Shown one piece after another: positions 40,644-55,097 of a stretch of DNA of 64,000 nucleotides. The stretch covers positions 62,001 through 126,000 of the forward strand of contig NZ_POUL01000009.1 of NCBI RefSeq assembly GCF_002890895.1, read 5' to 3'. This stretch comes from Stutzerimonas stutzeri (GTDB lineage Bacteria > Pseudomonadota > Gammaproteobacteria > Pseudomonadales > Pseudomonadaceae). Below the pieces are notes generated by a model that saw nothing but the letters and a program-made list of their open reading frames with translations, made no database searches and was not told the origin of the DNA. A program made the translations under genes and the position numbers. Positions within the stretch are counted from its first letter, which is position 1, and every line of letters starts with the position of its first letter.

Positions 40644-40894
40644 CGCCAGCACTCGGCCGAAACATGAGAGCCGGCCATCGTGGCTATGGCATCAGTCGAA
40701 AAGGTTGAAAATCCGCAGAGTGTGATCAGCGCGCTCGCATCGCTGCGGAGCGATTGTCGGATAGCTACTACAAGAGGCTGATGCCAGCTACGCCAGCGGA
40801 ATTGTCCACGACGCGGCGGGTACGAACCACCTACCGGGTTTGCCCGAACTGAGCGCAACGGTGCGTATGGACGCTTTGAGCGAGGGTCACCTGC

Positions 40895-41590
40895 TCAGAA
40901 GCGAAACACTTCCAGGTCAGTCCTGATGGGCTCCACCGCTGGGATTGCCGGAGCAGCCTCTGGCTTGCTCGGTGCTTTGCTGACGCTGTGTTTGGTTCGC
41001 GCCTTGGCCACCATCACTGGCTCCACCGCACCCGCCATCATCTCACCAAGCCGCTGCAGGAGCAGGCTTTGCGCGCGCACCTGATCGGTCGCGCTGCCTT
41101 GATGCTGCTCCTGCAACCGAACCAGACGACTGCTTTGGCGCTTGCCCTGCCCGTCCAGCACGCGCCATTGAGCTTCCAGCACAGCAGGATGCTGAGGACC
41201 GGAATCCAGGCGGGTAATCTCAAGCTCAATCTGAACCTCAGGGCTGAAGCCCTTACTGCCGGGACTCAGCTCCAGGCTCTGAGTCTTCAGGCGTGAGGCC
41301 AACTGGCGCAACAGCAACTGACTGATGTCGCCCTGCAGGCTGCCTGCCCAGCGCGCCCGCTGGCCGTCAGCGGCGAGGCTGCCATCCGGCAGCCGCTGCA
41401 GCAAGGCGTCGTGCTGCAGATAGTCTGCCAACCTCACCGGCCCCAAGAGAACCGCTGCGCCATCCGCCGCTTGCGCCGGCATCTCCACAGCGCCGTTGTC
41501 GAGTCGATACATCGGCACGGGTTGGGTGACACACCCGGCCAGACTGGCACAGGCAAGTAGCAATACAGTTGTGAAGCGTTGCACGTTCAT
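40895..41590 (-). CDS. PqiC-like ABC-type auxiliary lipoprotein
   Basis: 231-residue lipoprotein of the PqiC/DUF330 family with lipobox SLAGC and the conserved GPVRLADYL-(x)-R and WAGSLQGDISQ segments. PqiC proteins act in the periplasm with MCE-type transporters that move lipids. No MCE or ABC partner is seen nearby, so it is an isolated copy. The C-terminal 40 residues (Lys/Pro/Ala rich) are variable. The ATG at 41590 was chosen for the signal peptide, with AAGGTAGAG upstream. Confidence 0.82.
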   Translation of the reverse strand: MNVQRFTTVLLLACASLAGCVTQPVPMYRLDNGAVEMPAQAADGAAVLLGPVRLADYLQHDALLQRLPDGSLAADGQRARWAGSLQGDISQLLLRQLASRLKTQSLELSPGSKGFSPEVQIELEITRLDSGPQHPAVLEAQWRVLDGQGKRQSSRLVRLQEQHQGSATDQVRAQSLLLQRLGEMMAGAVEPVMVAKARTKHSVSKAPSKPEAAPAIPAVEPIRTDLEVFRF

Positions 41591-41809
41591 CTCTACCTTT
41601 GCACCGGGCTTGGGCGACGTCGCAAGGCGGCTATCTGTCGGCGCCGCCGCCATCCTTTACCGTCAGCCACCGCGCTGATTGTCTTTTTGGCCCGCGACGC
41701 AGCCGGCAATTGCAGCCACCGCATCGCTAATCGGCTAAATCGGAAGGCGGCTATCTTCCGCGAAACGCCCATCAGAAGCCAGCCTTCAGGGCCTCTTCGA
41801 CCCTGTAAC

Positions 41810-44059
41810 TTATTCGACCAACAGCGCATCCACGCGCTGGAAGCCGCGCGGCAGCTTGTTGCCCCGCCGTCCGCGCTCACCCTTGTAATGTTCCAGATCC
41901 TCGCTCTTCAGCGACAAGGTACGCTTGCCGGCCTGCAAGACTAGCGTCGAGCCTTCCGGCAGCACGGCGAGGTCCGTCAGATACTCTTCACGACTGGCGA
42001 CCCGATCCCCCGGAATGCCGATGATCTTGTTGCCTTTGCCCTTGCCCAGCTGCGGTAGATCGCGCACCGGGAATACCAGCAGCCGCCCCTCGGTCGTAAC
42101 GGCCGCCAACCAGTCCTGGTCACGGCTTTTCAGCGGCCGAGGCGCGACGACTCGCGCGCCAGCAGGCAACGACAGCAATGCTTTGCCGGCCTTGTTCTTG
42201 GCCTGCAGATCCTCGCCTTTAACCACAAAGCCATAACCGGCATCCGAAGCAATTACATACAGCGACTCGTCTTCAGGCAGCAAGACGCACTCGAAACCGG
42301 CGCCAGGAGGTGGCGTCAGACGGCCTGTGAGCGGCTCGCCCTGGCCGCGCGCCGAGGGCAGCGAGTGGGCCGCCAGCGAATAGCTGCGCCCGGTCGAATC
42401 GATAAACACGGCGTATTGATTGGAGCGACCTGCAGCGGCCGCCCTGAAGCCGTCGCCGGCCTTGTAGGACAGCCCGGTGGCGTCGATGTCATGGCCCTTG
42501 GCGCAGCGCGCCCAGCCCTTCTCGGAAATCACCACGGTGACCGGCTCGGAAGGCAGCAATTCGTTTTCCGACAGCGCGCGTGCTTCGGCGCGCGCAACGA
42601 TTGGCGAACGGCGGTCGTCGCCGTAGGTCTCGGCGTCGGCGATCAGCTCCTTGCGTACCAGCTTCTTCAGCTTGGCCTCGCTGCCGAGCAACGCCAGCAA
42701 CTTTTCCCGCTCTTTGGCCAGCTCGTCCTGCTCGCCGCGGATCTTCATTTCCTCCAGCCGCGCCAACTGGCGCAAGCGGGTGTCGAGGATGTAATCGGCC
42801 TGCAGCTCGGACAGCTCGAAGCGCGCCATCAACACAGGCTTGGGCTGATCCTCGGTACGGATGATATGGATCACCTCATCGAGGTTGAGAAAGGCGACCA
42901 GCAAACCTTCCAACAGGTGCAGGCGTCGCTCGACCTTGTCCAGACGGAACTGCAGGCGCCGCCGGACGGTGCCGATGCGGTAGGTCAGCCACTCGCTGAG
43001 CAGCACCTGGAGGTTCTTCACCTGCGGTCGACCATCAAGGCCGATAACGTTGGTGTTGACCCGGTAACTCGACTCCAGCTCGGTCGTGGCGAACAGGTGC
43101 TGCATCAGCTCGTCGGCGTCTACCCGGTTGGATCGTGGAATGATGACGATCCGGCACGGGTTCTCGTGATCCGATTCGTCACGAAGATCAGCGACCATCG
43201 GCAGCTTCTTCGCCTGCATCTGCGCCGCGATCTGCTCCAGCACCTTGGAGCCGGAGACCTGATGCGGCAGGGAGCTGACCACGATATCGCCGTCCTCGAC
43301 GCGATACACCGCGCGCATACGCACCGAGCCTCGGCCGGTTTCGTAAATCTTCAGCAGATCGGCGCGCGGTGTGACGATTTCCGCCTCGGTCGGGTAGTCC
43401 GGGCCCTGCACATGCTCACAGAGCTGTTCGACGGTAGTTTTCGGGTCGTCCAGCAAACGCACGCACGCGGCGGCCACTTCGCGCAGGTTGTGCGGCGGCA
43501 CGTCGGTCGCCATGCCGACCGCGATCCCCGTAGTGCCATTGAGCAGCAGGTTGGGCAGGCGCGCGGGCAGGGTCGCGGGCTCGTCCAGGGTGCCGTCGAA
43601 GTTGGGCACCCAATCCACGGTCCCCTGACCCAGCTCGGTGAGCAAGACCTCGGAGTAGCGCGACAGCCGCGCCTCGGTGTAACGCATGGCCGCGAAGGAT
43701 TTTGGATCGTCCGGCGCGCCCCAGTTACCTTGGCCGTCAACCAGCGTATAGCGGTAGCTGAACGGCTGAGCCATCAGCACCATGGCTTCATAACAGGCCG
43801 AATCACCGTGGGGATGAAACTTGCCGAGCACGTCACCCACCGTCCGCGCCGACTTCTTGTGCTTCGAATCGGCGTTCAGTCCCAGTTCGCTCATCGCATA
43901 GATGATGCGCCGCTGTACGGGCTTGAGCCCATCACCGATATGCGGCAGTGCGCGATCCATGATCACGTACATCGAATAATTCAGGTAGGCCTGCTCGGTG
44001 AAGTCGGCAAGGGAGCGACGCTCCACGCCGTCCAGGCTCAGGTCGATAGTTTCGCTCAT
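41810..44059 (-). CDS. parC: DNA topoisomerase IV subunit A
   Basis: Decatenates daughter chromosomes with ParE. The 749-residue product has the catalytic Tyr127 in [11 protein letters not shown] and an intact quinolone region [11 protein letters not shown] with Ser87 and Glu91 wild-type, so no classical resistance change is seen. The C-terminal beta-pinwheel is recognisable in the second half. The ATG at 44059 overlaps the stop of the upstream retropepsin gene (ATGA). In E. coli parC and parE are also near each other but not with this spacing. Confidence 0.97.
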   Translation of the reverse strand: MSETIDLSLDGVERRSLADFTEQAYLNYSMYVIMDRALPHIGDGLKPVQRRIIYAMSELGLNADSKHKKSARTVGDVLGKFHPHGDSACYEAMVLMAQPFSYRYTLVDGQGNWGAPDDPKSFAAMRYTEARLSRYSEVLLTELGQGTVDWVPNFDGTLDEPATLPARLPNLLLNGTTGIAVGMATDVPPHNLREVAAACVRLLDDPKTTVEQLCEHVQGPDYPTEAEIVTPRADLLKIYETGRGSVRMRAVYRVEDGDIVVSSLPHQVSGSKVLEQIAAQMQAKKLPMVADLRDESDHENPCRIVIIPRSNRVDADELMQHLFATTELESSYRVNTNVIGLDGRPQVKNLQVLLSEWLTYRIGTVRRRLQFRLDKVERRLHLLEGLLVAFLNLDEVIHIIRTEDQPKPVLMARFELSELQADYILDTRLRQLARLEEMKIRGEQDELAKEREKLLALLGSEAKLKKLVRKELIADAETYGDDRRSPIVARAEARALSENELLPSEPVTVVISEKGWARCAKGHDIDATGLSYKAGDGFRAAAAGRSNQYAVFIDSTGRSYSLAAHSLPSARGQGEPLTGRLTPPPGAGFECVLLPEDESLYVIASDAGYGFVVKGEDLQAKNKAGKALLSLPAGARVVAPRPLKSRDQDWLAAVTTEGRLLVFPVRDLPQLGKGKGNKIIGIPGDRVASREEYLTDLAVLPEGSTLVLQAGKRTLSLKSEDLEHYKGERGRRGNKLPRGFQRVDALLVE

Positions 44060-44579
44060 GGTCGATCCGTGGCGTGTTGGCGCAGCACCAGAGTGCCTGC
44101 GCGCTGGGTGAATTCGAGTTGTTTCAGGGCGCTCATACCAAGCAGGATCTGCTCACCACCAAAGCCGGGCGCCACGATGGCACGTACGTCGTGCAGCAGA
44201 ATGTCGCCAAGGGCGAGACTGTCCAGTACGGTCCGGTAACCGGCGGTCTGCCCGTTGGCGGTGTGCAGCATCACCGGAGCGCCGCGGGACAGGCCAAGGC
44301 GATCACCCAGCTTGGCGGGAATTGCGACATCTGTAGCGCCGGTGTCCAGCAGAAAGGTCACTGTCTCGCCATTGATTTGGCCATCGGCCACGAAATGCCC
44401 CTGCGGGTTGCTGTCCAGGTGCACCTCTATCTGCTCGCCCTGGATGACCGACACCGGTTCGCGATTGGGGTTGAAGCGGCTCTGTTCCCAGTCCGAAAAG
44501 AACCGCGTGGCCAGCAGCAACCCAGCCCCCCAGGCCAGGACCAGCATGATGCGCCCGGCGCGACGCCCGGCAGGCTGAC

Positions 44580-44583
<4 letters not shown>
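44056..44583 (-). CDS. Retropepsin-like aspartic protease (TIGR02281 type)
   Basis: 175-residue membrane-anchored protein with one N-terminal hydrophobic helix and the aspartic protease motif [13 protein letters not shown]. The second conserved block [13 protein letters not shown] is present. Related proteins form a dimeric retroviral-type protease, but substrates are unknown. The start is a GTG at 44583 overlapping the stop of the upstream gene (GTGA), and its own stop overlaps the parC ATG. Confidence 0.85.
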
Positions 44584-47461
<2,878 letters not shown>

Positions 47462-48079
47462 TTATAAATCGGAAAAATCGACGTCTGCAAACAGGGCCGG
47501 ATCGAAGCCGGCAAACGCCAGCAAGGCAGGAAGCCGCTCGGCAAACCCCTTGAAACCATGATCGCCACCGGCCTGGATGCGCACCGCACAGCCCCTGTAG
47601 TAATCAGCCGCATGGCGGTAATCCAGCGTTTCGTCACCTGTCTGCAACCAGACCTGGTAGCGCTCGGCATCTTGCGGCGATGGCACCTCCAGCTCGGCCA
47701 GTGCCGTGACATGGTTTTCGGTCAGATCCCAGACCTCGCCGCTGTAGAGGTTGGTCTGGGGTCCGAGATAACCATCGAAACGGCAATGAGGCGTAACGGC
47801 CGGATTGATCAGCAGGGCCTTGAGGCCGTGTCGTTCGGCGAGATGCGTTGCATAGTATCCGCCGAGGGAGCTGCCGACCAGCAGCGGCCGCCCCAGCTCT
47901 GCAATCGCCGTCTCAAGCTGCGTAATGGCCTGTCGTGGATGATGATGCAACGCCGGCACCTGCAGCGAGTCAGTCCGGCCCAGCCGACCCAGCGCCGCTG
48001 TCAGCAGGCTGGCCTTATGCGACAACGGTGAGCTGTTGAGGCCATGCATATAGAGAATGGTGGGCTGTACGCGAGGCAT
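47462..48079 (-). CDS. yqiA: YqiA-type alpha/beta hydrolase
   Basis: 205-residue alpha/beta hydrolase with the nucleophile elbow VGSSLGGYYATHLA, an acid-bearing TGDETLDYR and the catalytic His in GGDHGFKGF. E. coli YqiA is an esterase of unknown physiological substrate and lies next to parE, as here. The ATG at 48079 matches the family start (MPRVQPTILYMHGLNSS). A longer TTG start is not supported. Confidence 0.9.
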   Translation of the reverse strand: MPRVQPTILYMHGLNSSPLSHKASLLTAALGRLGRTDSLQVPALHHHPRQAITQLETAIAELGRPLLVGSSLGGYYATHLAERHGLKALLINPAVTPHCRFDGYLGPQTNLYSGEVWDLTENHVTALAELEVPSPQDAERYQVWLQTGDETLDYRHAADYYRGCAVRIQAGGDHGFKGFAERLPALLAFAGFDPALFADVDFSDL

Positions 48080-48211
48080 GCTGATTCGCTGGGCTGACAA
48101 AGGATGGGAAGGCTACAAGGCGAGGCGCGCACGCTGCAAGCCGCCAGGGAAGGCCGAGACCAATCAGTGCGGGAATGGGTCAGCGCCAACACCTACACAG
48201 ACCTGCGACGA

Positions 48212-49027
48212 TCAATACCCTTTGACGCAGTAATCGACTACGAAGTCGATGCCAACCACTCGCGAAACACCGGTATCGAGCGAGCCGTCAGCGTACAGCC
48301 GCAACCAGCGGTAGCCGGGCGCAAGCGTATCGACTTGAAAGTCTTCGCTGCCGGGCGCGAACTGCACACCGGTAGAGGGAGTGGCTAGCAGGCGAACACC
48401 GCGGCGTTCGCTATCGAACGCCTGATGAATGTGCCCCCAGAGCAGCGCTTTGACGCAGCTGAAACGGTCAAGCACTTCGAACAGAGCCTCACGGTTGTGC
48501 AGTCCGATACTGTCCATCCAGCGGCTGCCAATCGAGACCGGGTGATGGTGCAGGCAGACCAGATGCGGTCGGTCCGGTGCCTGCTGCAGGGTTCGCTCCA
48601 GCAAGGCCAATTGCTCGTCACTGAGCATGCCGAAGACCGCGCCCGGCACCAGCGTATCGAGCATGACGACCCGCCACGCACCGATATCAAGCACTGGCGC
48701 CATCATATCGCTGCCACGGGTCGCCTCTTGCATCGGGACCAACTCGTCATGGTTGCCTGGACACCAGCGAACCGGCGCGTCGATACGCTCGGACAACTGG
48801 CGAAACCGCTTATAGGAGGCAAGGGAGCCGTCCTGCGAAAGGTCGCCGGTCGCCAACATCAGGTCGATACGCGGCTGCTCATCGAGAACCAGATCGACGA
48901 CGCGCTGCAGACTCTCAGCCGTATCCATCCCCAATAGCTTGCCGCCTGCTTCGGCGAACAGGTGACTATCGGTCAGTTGTACGAGCAATACCGAGTCGTT
49001 TTCAACAGTGAGCGGCGCAGCAGCCAA
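48212..49027 (-). CDS. cpdA: 3',5'-cyclic-AMP phosphodiesterase
   Basis: Class III calcineurin-like phosphodiesterase that hydrolyses cAMP. The 271-residue product has all metal motifs: QLTDSHLF, TGDLSQDGS, PGNHDE, CLHHHP and GHIHQ. The start is a TTG at 49027 with AAGGAG 7 nt upstream; the frame extends without similarity. In P. aeruginosa the product limits cAMP-Vfr signalling. It lies upstream of yqiA. Confidence 0.95.
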   Translation of the reverse strand: MAAAPLTVENDSVLLVQLTDSHLFAEAGGKLLGMDTAESLQRVVDLVLDEQPRIDLMLATGDLSQDGSLASYKRFRQLSERIDAPVRWCPGNHDELVPMQEATRGSDMMAPVLDIGAWRVVMLDTLVPGAVFGMLSDEQLALLERTLQQAPDRPHLVCLHHHPVSIGSRWMDSIGLHNREALFEVLDRFSCVKALLWGHIHQAFDSERRGVRLLATPSTGVQFAPGSEDFQVDTLAPGYRWLRLYADGSLDTGVSRVVGIDFVVDYCVKGY

Positions 49028-49182
49028 GACCCGTCTCCTTTGGCGAAATCGCAGAAGAATTATGGTGGCTGGGAGTTGCAGGGGTAAACCGCGCGATGCG
49101 GGCATGCATCACAGAACCGCTTGGGAGCATCACGGAATCAATAGCACAACGCCAGCACCACCTCAGACGCGCGCTGTTCCGC

Positions 49183-49629
49183 TTAAAGCACAGACTCCAG
49201 CTCATGACCGCAGGCCAGGCAGTGACCGAGCCACTCCCCGAGGAACAGGTTGAGCTGATTTTTTTCATCGGGCTGATGCATTTGCGCGTTGGGATAGCTA
49301 TAGATGCCGCGAAAACGCCGGGCGTTCTCGGCGCCAATCACTTCAGCCATACGCGCATCATGGTAGACACGCACGTCCATCTGCGGCACTGGCAACCAGG
49401 GCAGACAGTCCTGCTGACTGATCTGAACGGTGGTGGTGTAGGGGCAGCTCTCGGTGACAGTCAGCACCAGCACGCCGAGCAGTCGGTCCCCTTGGCTCAT
49501 GGCGATCCGGCGCGTGTCCGGGCGGTTGCGCATCTCCGGAAGCAAACGCATCAGACGCAGATAATTTGCCTCGCAGGCCGCCTGAAGTTCCAGCAGGTCG
49601 ACGCGGTATCGCTCGCGGGTTCGCCTCAT
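49183..49629 (-). CDS. yqiB: DUF1249 protein (YqiB-like)
   Basis: 148-residue conserved protein with the DUF1249 core (CEANYLRLMRLLPEM, MDVRVYHDARMAEVI, QMHQPDEKNQLNLFL) and a C-terminal GHCLACGHE motif. Function unknown. The ATG at 49629 overlaps the nudF stop and has a GGAGG 7 nt upstream; an earlier ATG at 49635 is too close to that site. It belongs to the conserved nudF-yqiB-cpdA-yqiA-parE series. Confidence 0.9.
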   Translation of the reverse strand: MRRTRERYRVDLLELQAACEANYLRLMRLLPEMRNRPDTRRIAMSQGDRLLGVLVLTVTESCPYTTTVQISQQDCLPWLPVPQMDVRVYHDARMAEVIGAENARRFRGIYSYPNAQMHQPDEKNQLNLFLGEWLGHCLACGHELESVL

Positions 49630-50243
49630 ATCCATGCCTCCCTGATCTCGCTGCGGTTCAACGCCAGCCACTGCAGCGCGATGATCGTCGCCGCGTTATC
49701 GATCCGGCCGTCGCGCAGCGCCTCCAATGCTTCATCAAGAGACCACACCGCTGCACGGATGTCTTCACCCTCCTCTTCCAGCCCGAACACGCCGCCGGCG
49801 CCAACACTGCTGCAGCGACCGACGTAGAGATGTATGCGCTCGGTGCTGCCTCCTGGCGAAGGATAGTAAACAGACACCGGCCAGAGCTCGCCGAGCTCCA
49901 GGCCTGCCTCTTCCACCGACTCCCTGCGCGCCACCTCTTCAGGCTGCTCGTCCTTGTCGATCAGGCCGGCCACCGTTTCCACCAACCACGGGTTGTCGCC
50001 ATGCGCCATGGCGCCGACACGAAACTGCTCGATCAATACGACCTCGTCGCGCTGAGGATCATAAGGAAGCACGCAGACGGCATCGTGGCGAACAAACAGC
50101 TCGCGCTCGATCTCGGCGCCCATGCCCCCTCGGAACAGACGATGGCGAAGGCGGAAGCGGTCAAGGTTGTAAAAGCCACTGAAGCAGCGCTCGCGGCTGA
50201 TAATCTCGACATCGTCGGCGCCTGCTTTGAAAATATCGTTCAT
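49626..50243 (-). CDS. nudF: ADP-ribose pyrophosphatase
   Basis: Nudix hydrolase that splits ADP-ribose to AMP and ribose-5-phosphate. The 205-residue product has the Nudix box GLIDKDEQPEEVARRES followed by VEEAGLEL, and the GSTERIHLYVGR segment of the ADPRase subfamily. It heads the series nudF-yqiB-cpdA-yqiA-parE and overlaps yqiB by ATGA. Confidence 0.94.
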   Translation of the reverse strand: MNDIFKAGADDVEIISRERCFSGFYNLDRFRLRHRLFRGGMGAEIERELFVRHDAVCVLPYDPQRDEVVLIEQFRVGAMAHGDNPWLVETVAGLIDKDEQPEEVARRESVEEAGLELGELWPVSVYYPSPGGSTERIHLYVGRCSSVGAGGVFGLEEEGEDIRAAVWSLDEALEALRDGRIDNAATIIALQWLALNRSEIREAWI

Positions 50244-50379
50244 GCACTACTCACATATCGGGTTGTTCCAGCACCTGCCGGCGCCGGAAAAAGGCTGCAA
50301 CCGTCACAGCGTGAGCGGTCTCTCTGCTGCCATCCTAGCGCGCCGCTTGCTCGGGCGCAGCCCTTTGCAGACCACTCGC

Positions 50380-50472
50380 ATGAAGGAAGATGCCCAGCTG
50401 GCGATTCTCGAACTTCGCTCCGCCCACGCACTCGAACCCGCACTGAAGCCGCCGCAGGAGCCAATCCATTGA
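50380..50472 (+). CDS. Possible 30-residue leader ORF before the RsiV-like gene
   Basis: A short frame (begins MKEDAQLAILELRSAH) whose TGA stop overlaps the ATG of the RsiV-like gene (TGATG). It has no clear ribosome site and no known family. It could couple translation or be chance; the frame is also open back to 50227. No other gene is seen in 50244-50471. Confidence 0.25.
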   Translation: MKEDAQLAILELRSAHALEPALKPPQEPIH

Positions 50473-51200
50473 TGCCACTTCGCAATGCCATCGTCTTAAC
50501 AGCGTTCAGCCTGCTCATAGGTGGCTGCCAACACTTCGGTGGCGAGCCGCCCGTAGACGTTCGTCAGATCCTCAGCGAGCAACGTCCGACCAGCTGCCCT
50601 GAGCAAGACGATAGCTGCCCCTTGGTGAACATAGATACTCAGCTGTTTGAAAACGAGCCCGCACTGAACGCGCTGATCGACCAGCGGATGCGCGAGATGA
50701 CGGTAGTCAGCCCGGATGCTCAGGTCCCGGCGTCACTCGAGGGCTATCAACAGACCTTCCTGCAAGACGCGGAACCCGGCTGGAGCAGCTACCTTCAAGC
50801 CAAGTTGCGTGAGCAGCATGGGCCGCTGCTGGTGGTGGAGCTTTCGAGCTATATACACACCGGCGGCGCTCACGGAATGCCCGGGCGCGGCTTCATCAAT
50901 TACGACCGAGAGCAGTACCGTGAGCTGAAGCTTGCCGATGTTGTATTGCCCGGAAAGGAAGGTGCCTTCTGGCGCGTTGCCGCGAAGGCGCACCAGCAAT
51001 GGCTGCGAGCCAACGAGCACGACGCCGCTTTCAGCCGCCAATGGCCCTTCCAGCAGACCGCCAACATTGCGTTGCTACGAGACAAGGTGCTGCTCAAATA
51101 TGACGTCTACAGCATCGCGCCGTATTCGAGCGGGCACCCTGAACTGGAGATTGCTTACCGCGAGCTCAGCGGGATACTGAAACCGGCCTACCTGCCGTAG
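50472..51200 (+). CDS. RsiV-like lipoprotein (DUF3298)
   Basis: 242-residue lipoprotein with lipobox LLIGGC (Cys19). The C-terminal part matches the DUF3298/RsiV extracellular fold (LVVELSSYIHTGGAHGMPG, then ELKLADVVLPGKEGAF). In Bacillus the RsiV protein is an anti-sigma factor that binds lysozyme; here no sigma factor is nearby and there is no cytoplasmic anti-sigma part, so that role is not implied. Its end overlaps the convergent cytX end by 35 bp. Confidence 0.8.
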   Translation: MPLRNAIVLTAFSLLIGGCQHFGGEPPVDVRQILSEQRPTSCPEQDDSCPLVNIDTQLFENEPALNALIDQRMREMTVVSPDAQVPASLEGYQQTFLQDAEPGWSSYLQAKLREQHGPLLVVELSSYIHTGGAHGMPGRGFINYDREQYRELKLADVVLPGKEGAFWRVAAKAHQQWLRANEHDAAFSRQWPFQQTANIALLRDKVLLKYDVYSIAPYSSGHPELEIAYRELSGILKPAYLP

Positions 51201-52467
51201 CCCCGCCAAAGCGACTCAACACCAGCAGCAACCCGCCGGAGAGGAACAGTGCCGGCAGGCTGGCACCAATTTCCGGCCAGGCGTTTGCCAGCAAATGGTA
51301 GACGGCCGCGCCGCAGCCCCACGCCAGCAGCGTCTCCCAGCGCAACATCGTACTGGCTACCTGCAGCCGGCCCCGCCTTCTGAGCAGGTAGTGATCCACC
51401 AGCACCACACCAAACAGCGGAGCGAACACCGAGCCGATCAGCAGCAGGAAGTTCTGGTACTCCGCCAACGGTGCAAACCAGGCGATCAAGGTACACAACG
51501 CACCGATGGCCAGCGCCAGCCGCTCAACCTTGAACGGCAGCAGCAGGCCAACCGAGACCGCAGCGGAATGGATGTCGGCAAAAGCATTCTCCGACTCGTC
51601 CAGCAGGATCAATAGCAGCGGGATCCCCAGCCCAGCACCGGCGAGCGCCAGCAGAAGCGCATTGACCTCGCCGCTGTCGGCGAACGCCAGGGTATAAGCA
51701 ACACCAAGGCTCATCAGCCAGACGTTACCCACAAAAAAGCCCAGCACGGTGCCGCCGAAAACGCGCCGCGCCGCCTTCCCGAAGCGCGAGTAGTCTGCGA
51801 TCAGCGGAAGCCAGGACAGCGGCATAGCGATGGCAATGTCGAAGCCCAGCGCAAACGGCAGCGAGCCGTCCCCCTGACGTGCCCACAGCGCCTGGAGATC
51901 GGCCTTGTCGAACAGGTTCCAGGTCAGCCAGACGCAGGCACCGAGCAGCAACCATATGCCCCATTTGCGCAGAATCTTACGGACGAAGGTCAGCGGGCCG
52001 GTGATCGCCAGTAGCGTCGCCAGCGCACCGAAGAACAACGTCCAGAGCGCGGGGTTAACCCAACCGCTTTGCTCGCCAAACGCCCGCGCAGACAGCACGC
52101 TTGCCGCATCGCGCATGACAATGATCTCGAACGCGCCCCAGCCGACCAGCTGAACCAGATTCAACAAGGCCGGGAGCACCGCGCCGCGGTCGCCCAGGGT
52201 GCGCTTCAGATTGGCCATCGAGGACAATCCTGTGTCGCTGCCGATCACCGCAACCGCCCCGAGCAATATCACGCCGACCGCAGTGCCGCTGAGGATCGCC
52301 AGCAAGGCGCCGCTCATGCCCAGGCCCGGCGCCAGCAACGCGCCGAGTTGCAACACCATGAGGCCGACGCCCAGCGAGAACCACAGGGAGAACAGATCAC
52401 GCCCACCGAATACACGGTGCTCAGCGGCGATCATCTGATGCGGGGAATAACGACCTGGAATGTTCAC
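51166..52467 (-). CDS. cytX: Putative hydroxymethylpyrimidine transporter CytX (NCS1 family)
   Basis: 433-residue permease with 12 or so membrane segments, of the nucleobase-cation-symport-1 family. It resembles the CytX group, which is linked to thiamine genes and predicted to import the pyrimidine precursor of thiamine. Conserved segments are QLVGWGAFEIIVM, PLIADYSRFGKAARR and DESENAFADIHS. It lies downstream of thiC on the same strand, 345 bp away. No second riboswitch is seen before it, so co-transcription with thiC is the simplest model. Confidence 0.82.
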   Translation of the reverse strand: MNIPGRYSPHQMIAAEHRVFGGRDLFSLWFSLGVGLMVLQLGALLAPGLGMSGALLAILSGTAVGVILLGAVAVIGSDTGLSSMANLKRTLGDRGAVLPALLNLVQLVGWGAFEIIVMRDAASVLSARAFGEQSGWVNPALWTLFFGALATLLAITGPLTFVRKILRKWGIWLLLGACVWLTWNLFDKADLQALWARQGDGSLPFALGFDIAIAMPLSWLPLIADYSRFGKAARRVFGGTVLGFFVGNVWLMSLGVAYTLAFADSGEVNALLLALAGAGLGIPLLLILLDESENAFADIHSAAVSVGLLLPFKVERLALAIGALCTLIAWFAPLAEYQNFLLLIGSVFAPLFGVVLVDHYLLRRRGRLQVASTMLRWETLLAWGCGAAVYHLLANAWPEIGASLPALFLSGGLLLVLSRFGGATAGRPVSVSR

Positions 52468-52812
52468 ATTGTTATCTCAGAGAAACCGGTTGCCCGGCAC
52501 AACCGTGAGCACGATGTTTCGCCTCACGAAAAGGAATACCAGCAGCGATCCAAAGAGCGGATGACGCCGAAGGCTTATCTGCTTCAAATAGAGAGGTACC
52601 GGTTGGCCGCCGAATCATTTCGGCAGGACCGGTTGGTCGATGAGTGTAAAGGCTCCGCCGTTTCCCACCCTACAGTTGAGCCATGCAGCTGCCCCCCGGC
52701 GTGACCGCACCGCGACAAGCGGTTAGGACCGACTCTGCTGTGTCGCAGGGTGGATCACGCTTCATCGATCCACCCTACGACACAGTCCACCGGAGTGATG
52801 GCGACCCGGCCG
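52468..52812 (-). other. Intergenic region between thiC and cytX
   Basis: 345 bp with no convincing gene. It contains the long palindrome at 52738-52785 and a half-site of the same type (CCCACCCTAC near 52665). There is also a small hairpin (GCCGAA/TTCGGC) flanked by two copies of ACCGGTTGG near 52600 and 52630. I see no TPP-box elements and no strong promoter. Confidence 0.6.
52738..52785. repeat. Intergenic palindromic repeat
   Basis: 18-base arms CTGTGTCGCAGGGTGGAT and ATCCACCCTACGACACAG pair with one mismatch around a 12-nt loop. It lies 28 bp after the thiC stop. The GTAGGGTGGAT core is, as I recall, a common intergenic repeat in Pseudomonas stutzeri-type genomes. It may also stop or stabilise thiC mRNA. 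Confidence 0.7.
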
Positions 52813-54900
<2,088 letters not shown>

Positions 54901-54906
54901 GGGGCC

Positions 54907-55097
54907 GAGTCTAATCAAGACTGACCGGGAATACCATGCCGATGGCAAGCGCCGCGACCGTCGGGTCACATCCGTCCCCGCCCGCCCTGCTGCCTGATCG
55001 CCTCCAACAAGGTCCCGAACACCCTGCTCAAGCGCCTTGACCGCCCGCATGACCACGCATAGCCTTGCCCATCACTTCGCTTCAGGGAAAGACGCAC
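54907..55097. other. Divergent promoter region between thiC and tolC
   Basis: 191 bp between the riboswitch and the tolC start. It must hold the thiC promoter and the tolC promoter. I see no matches to consensus boxes good enough to place either, and no gene. Confidence 0.5.

Noticed and set aside
42365..44239. Rightward 624-codon frame opposite parC
   Set aside because: Antisense shadow with no recognisable domain; parC is certain.
50472..51200. Anti-sigma factor role for the RsiV-like protein
   Set aside because: No cytoplasmic anti-sigma domain and no sigma factor gene nearby; it is a lipoprotein.
52468..52812. Second TPP riboswitch before cytX
   Set aside because: None of the conserved aptamer boxes (CTGAGA, CCTGAT, GTAGGGA) occur there.
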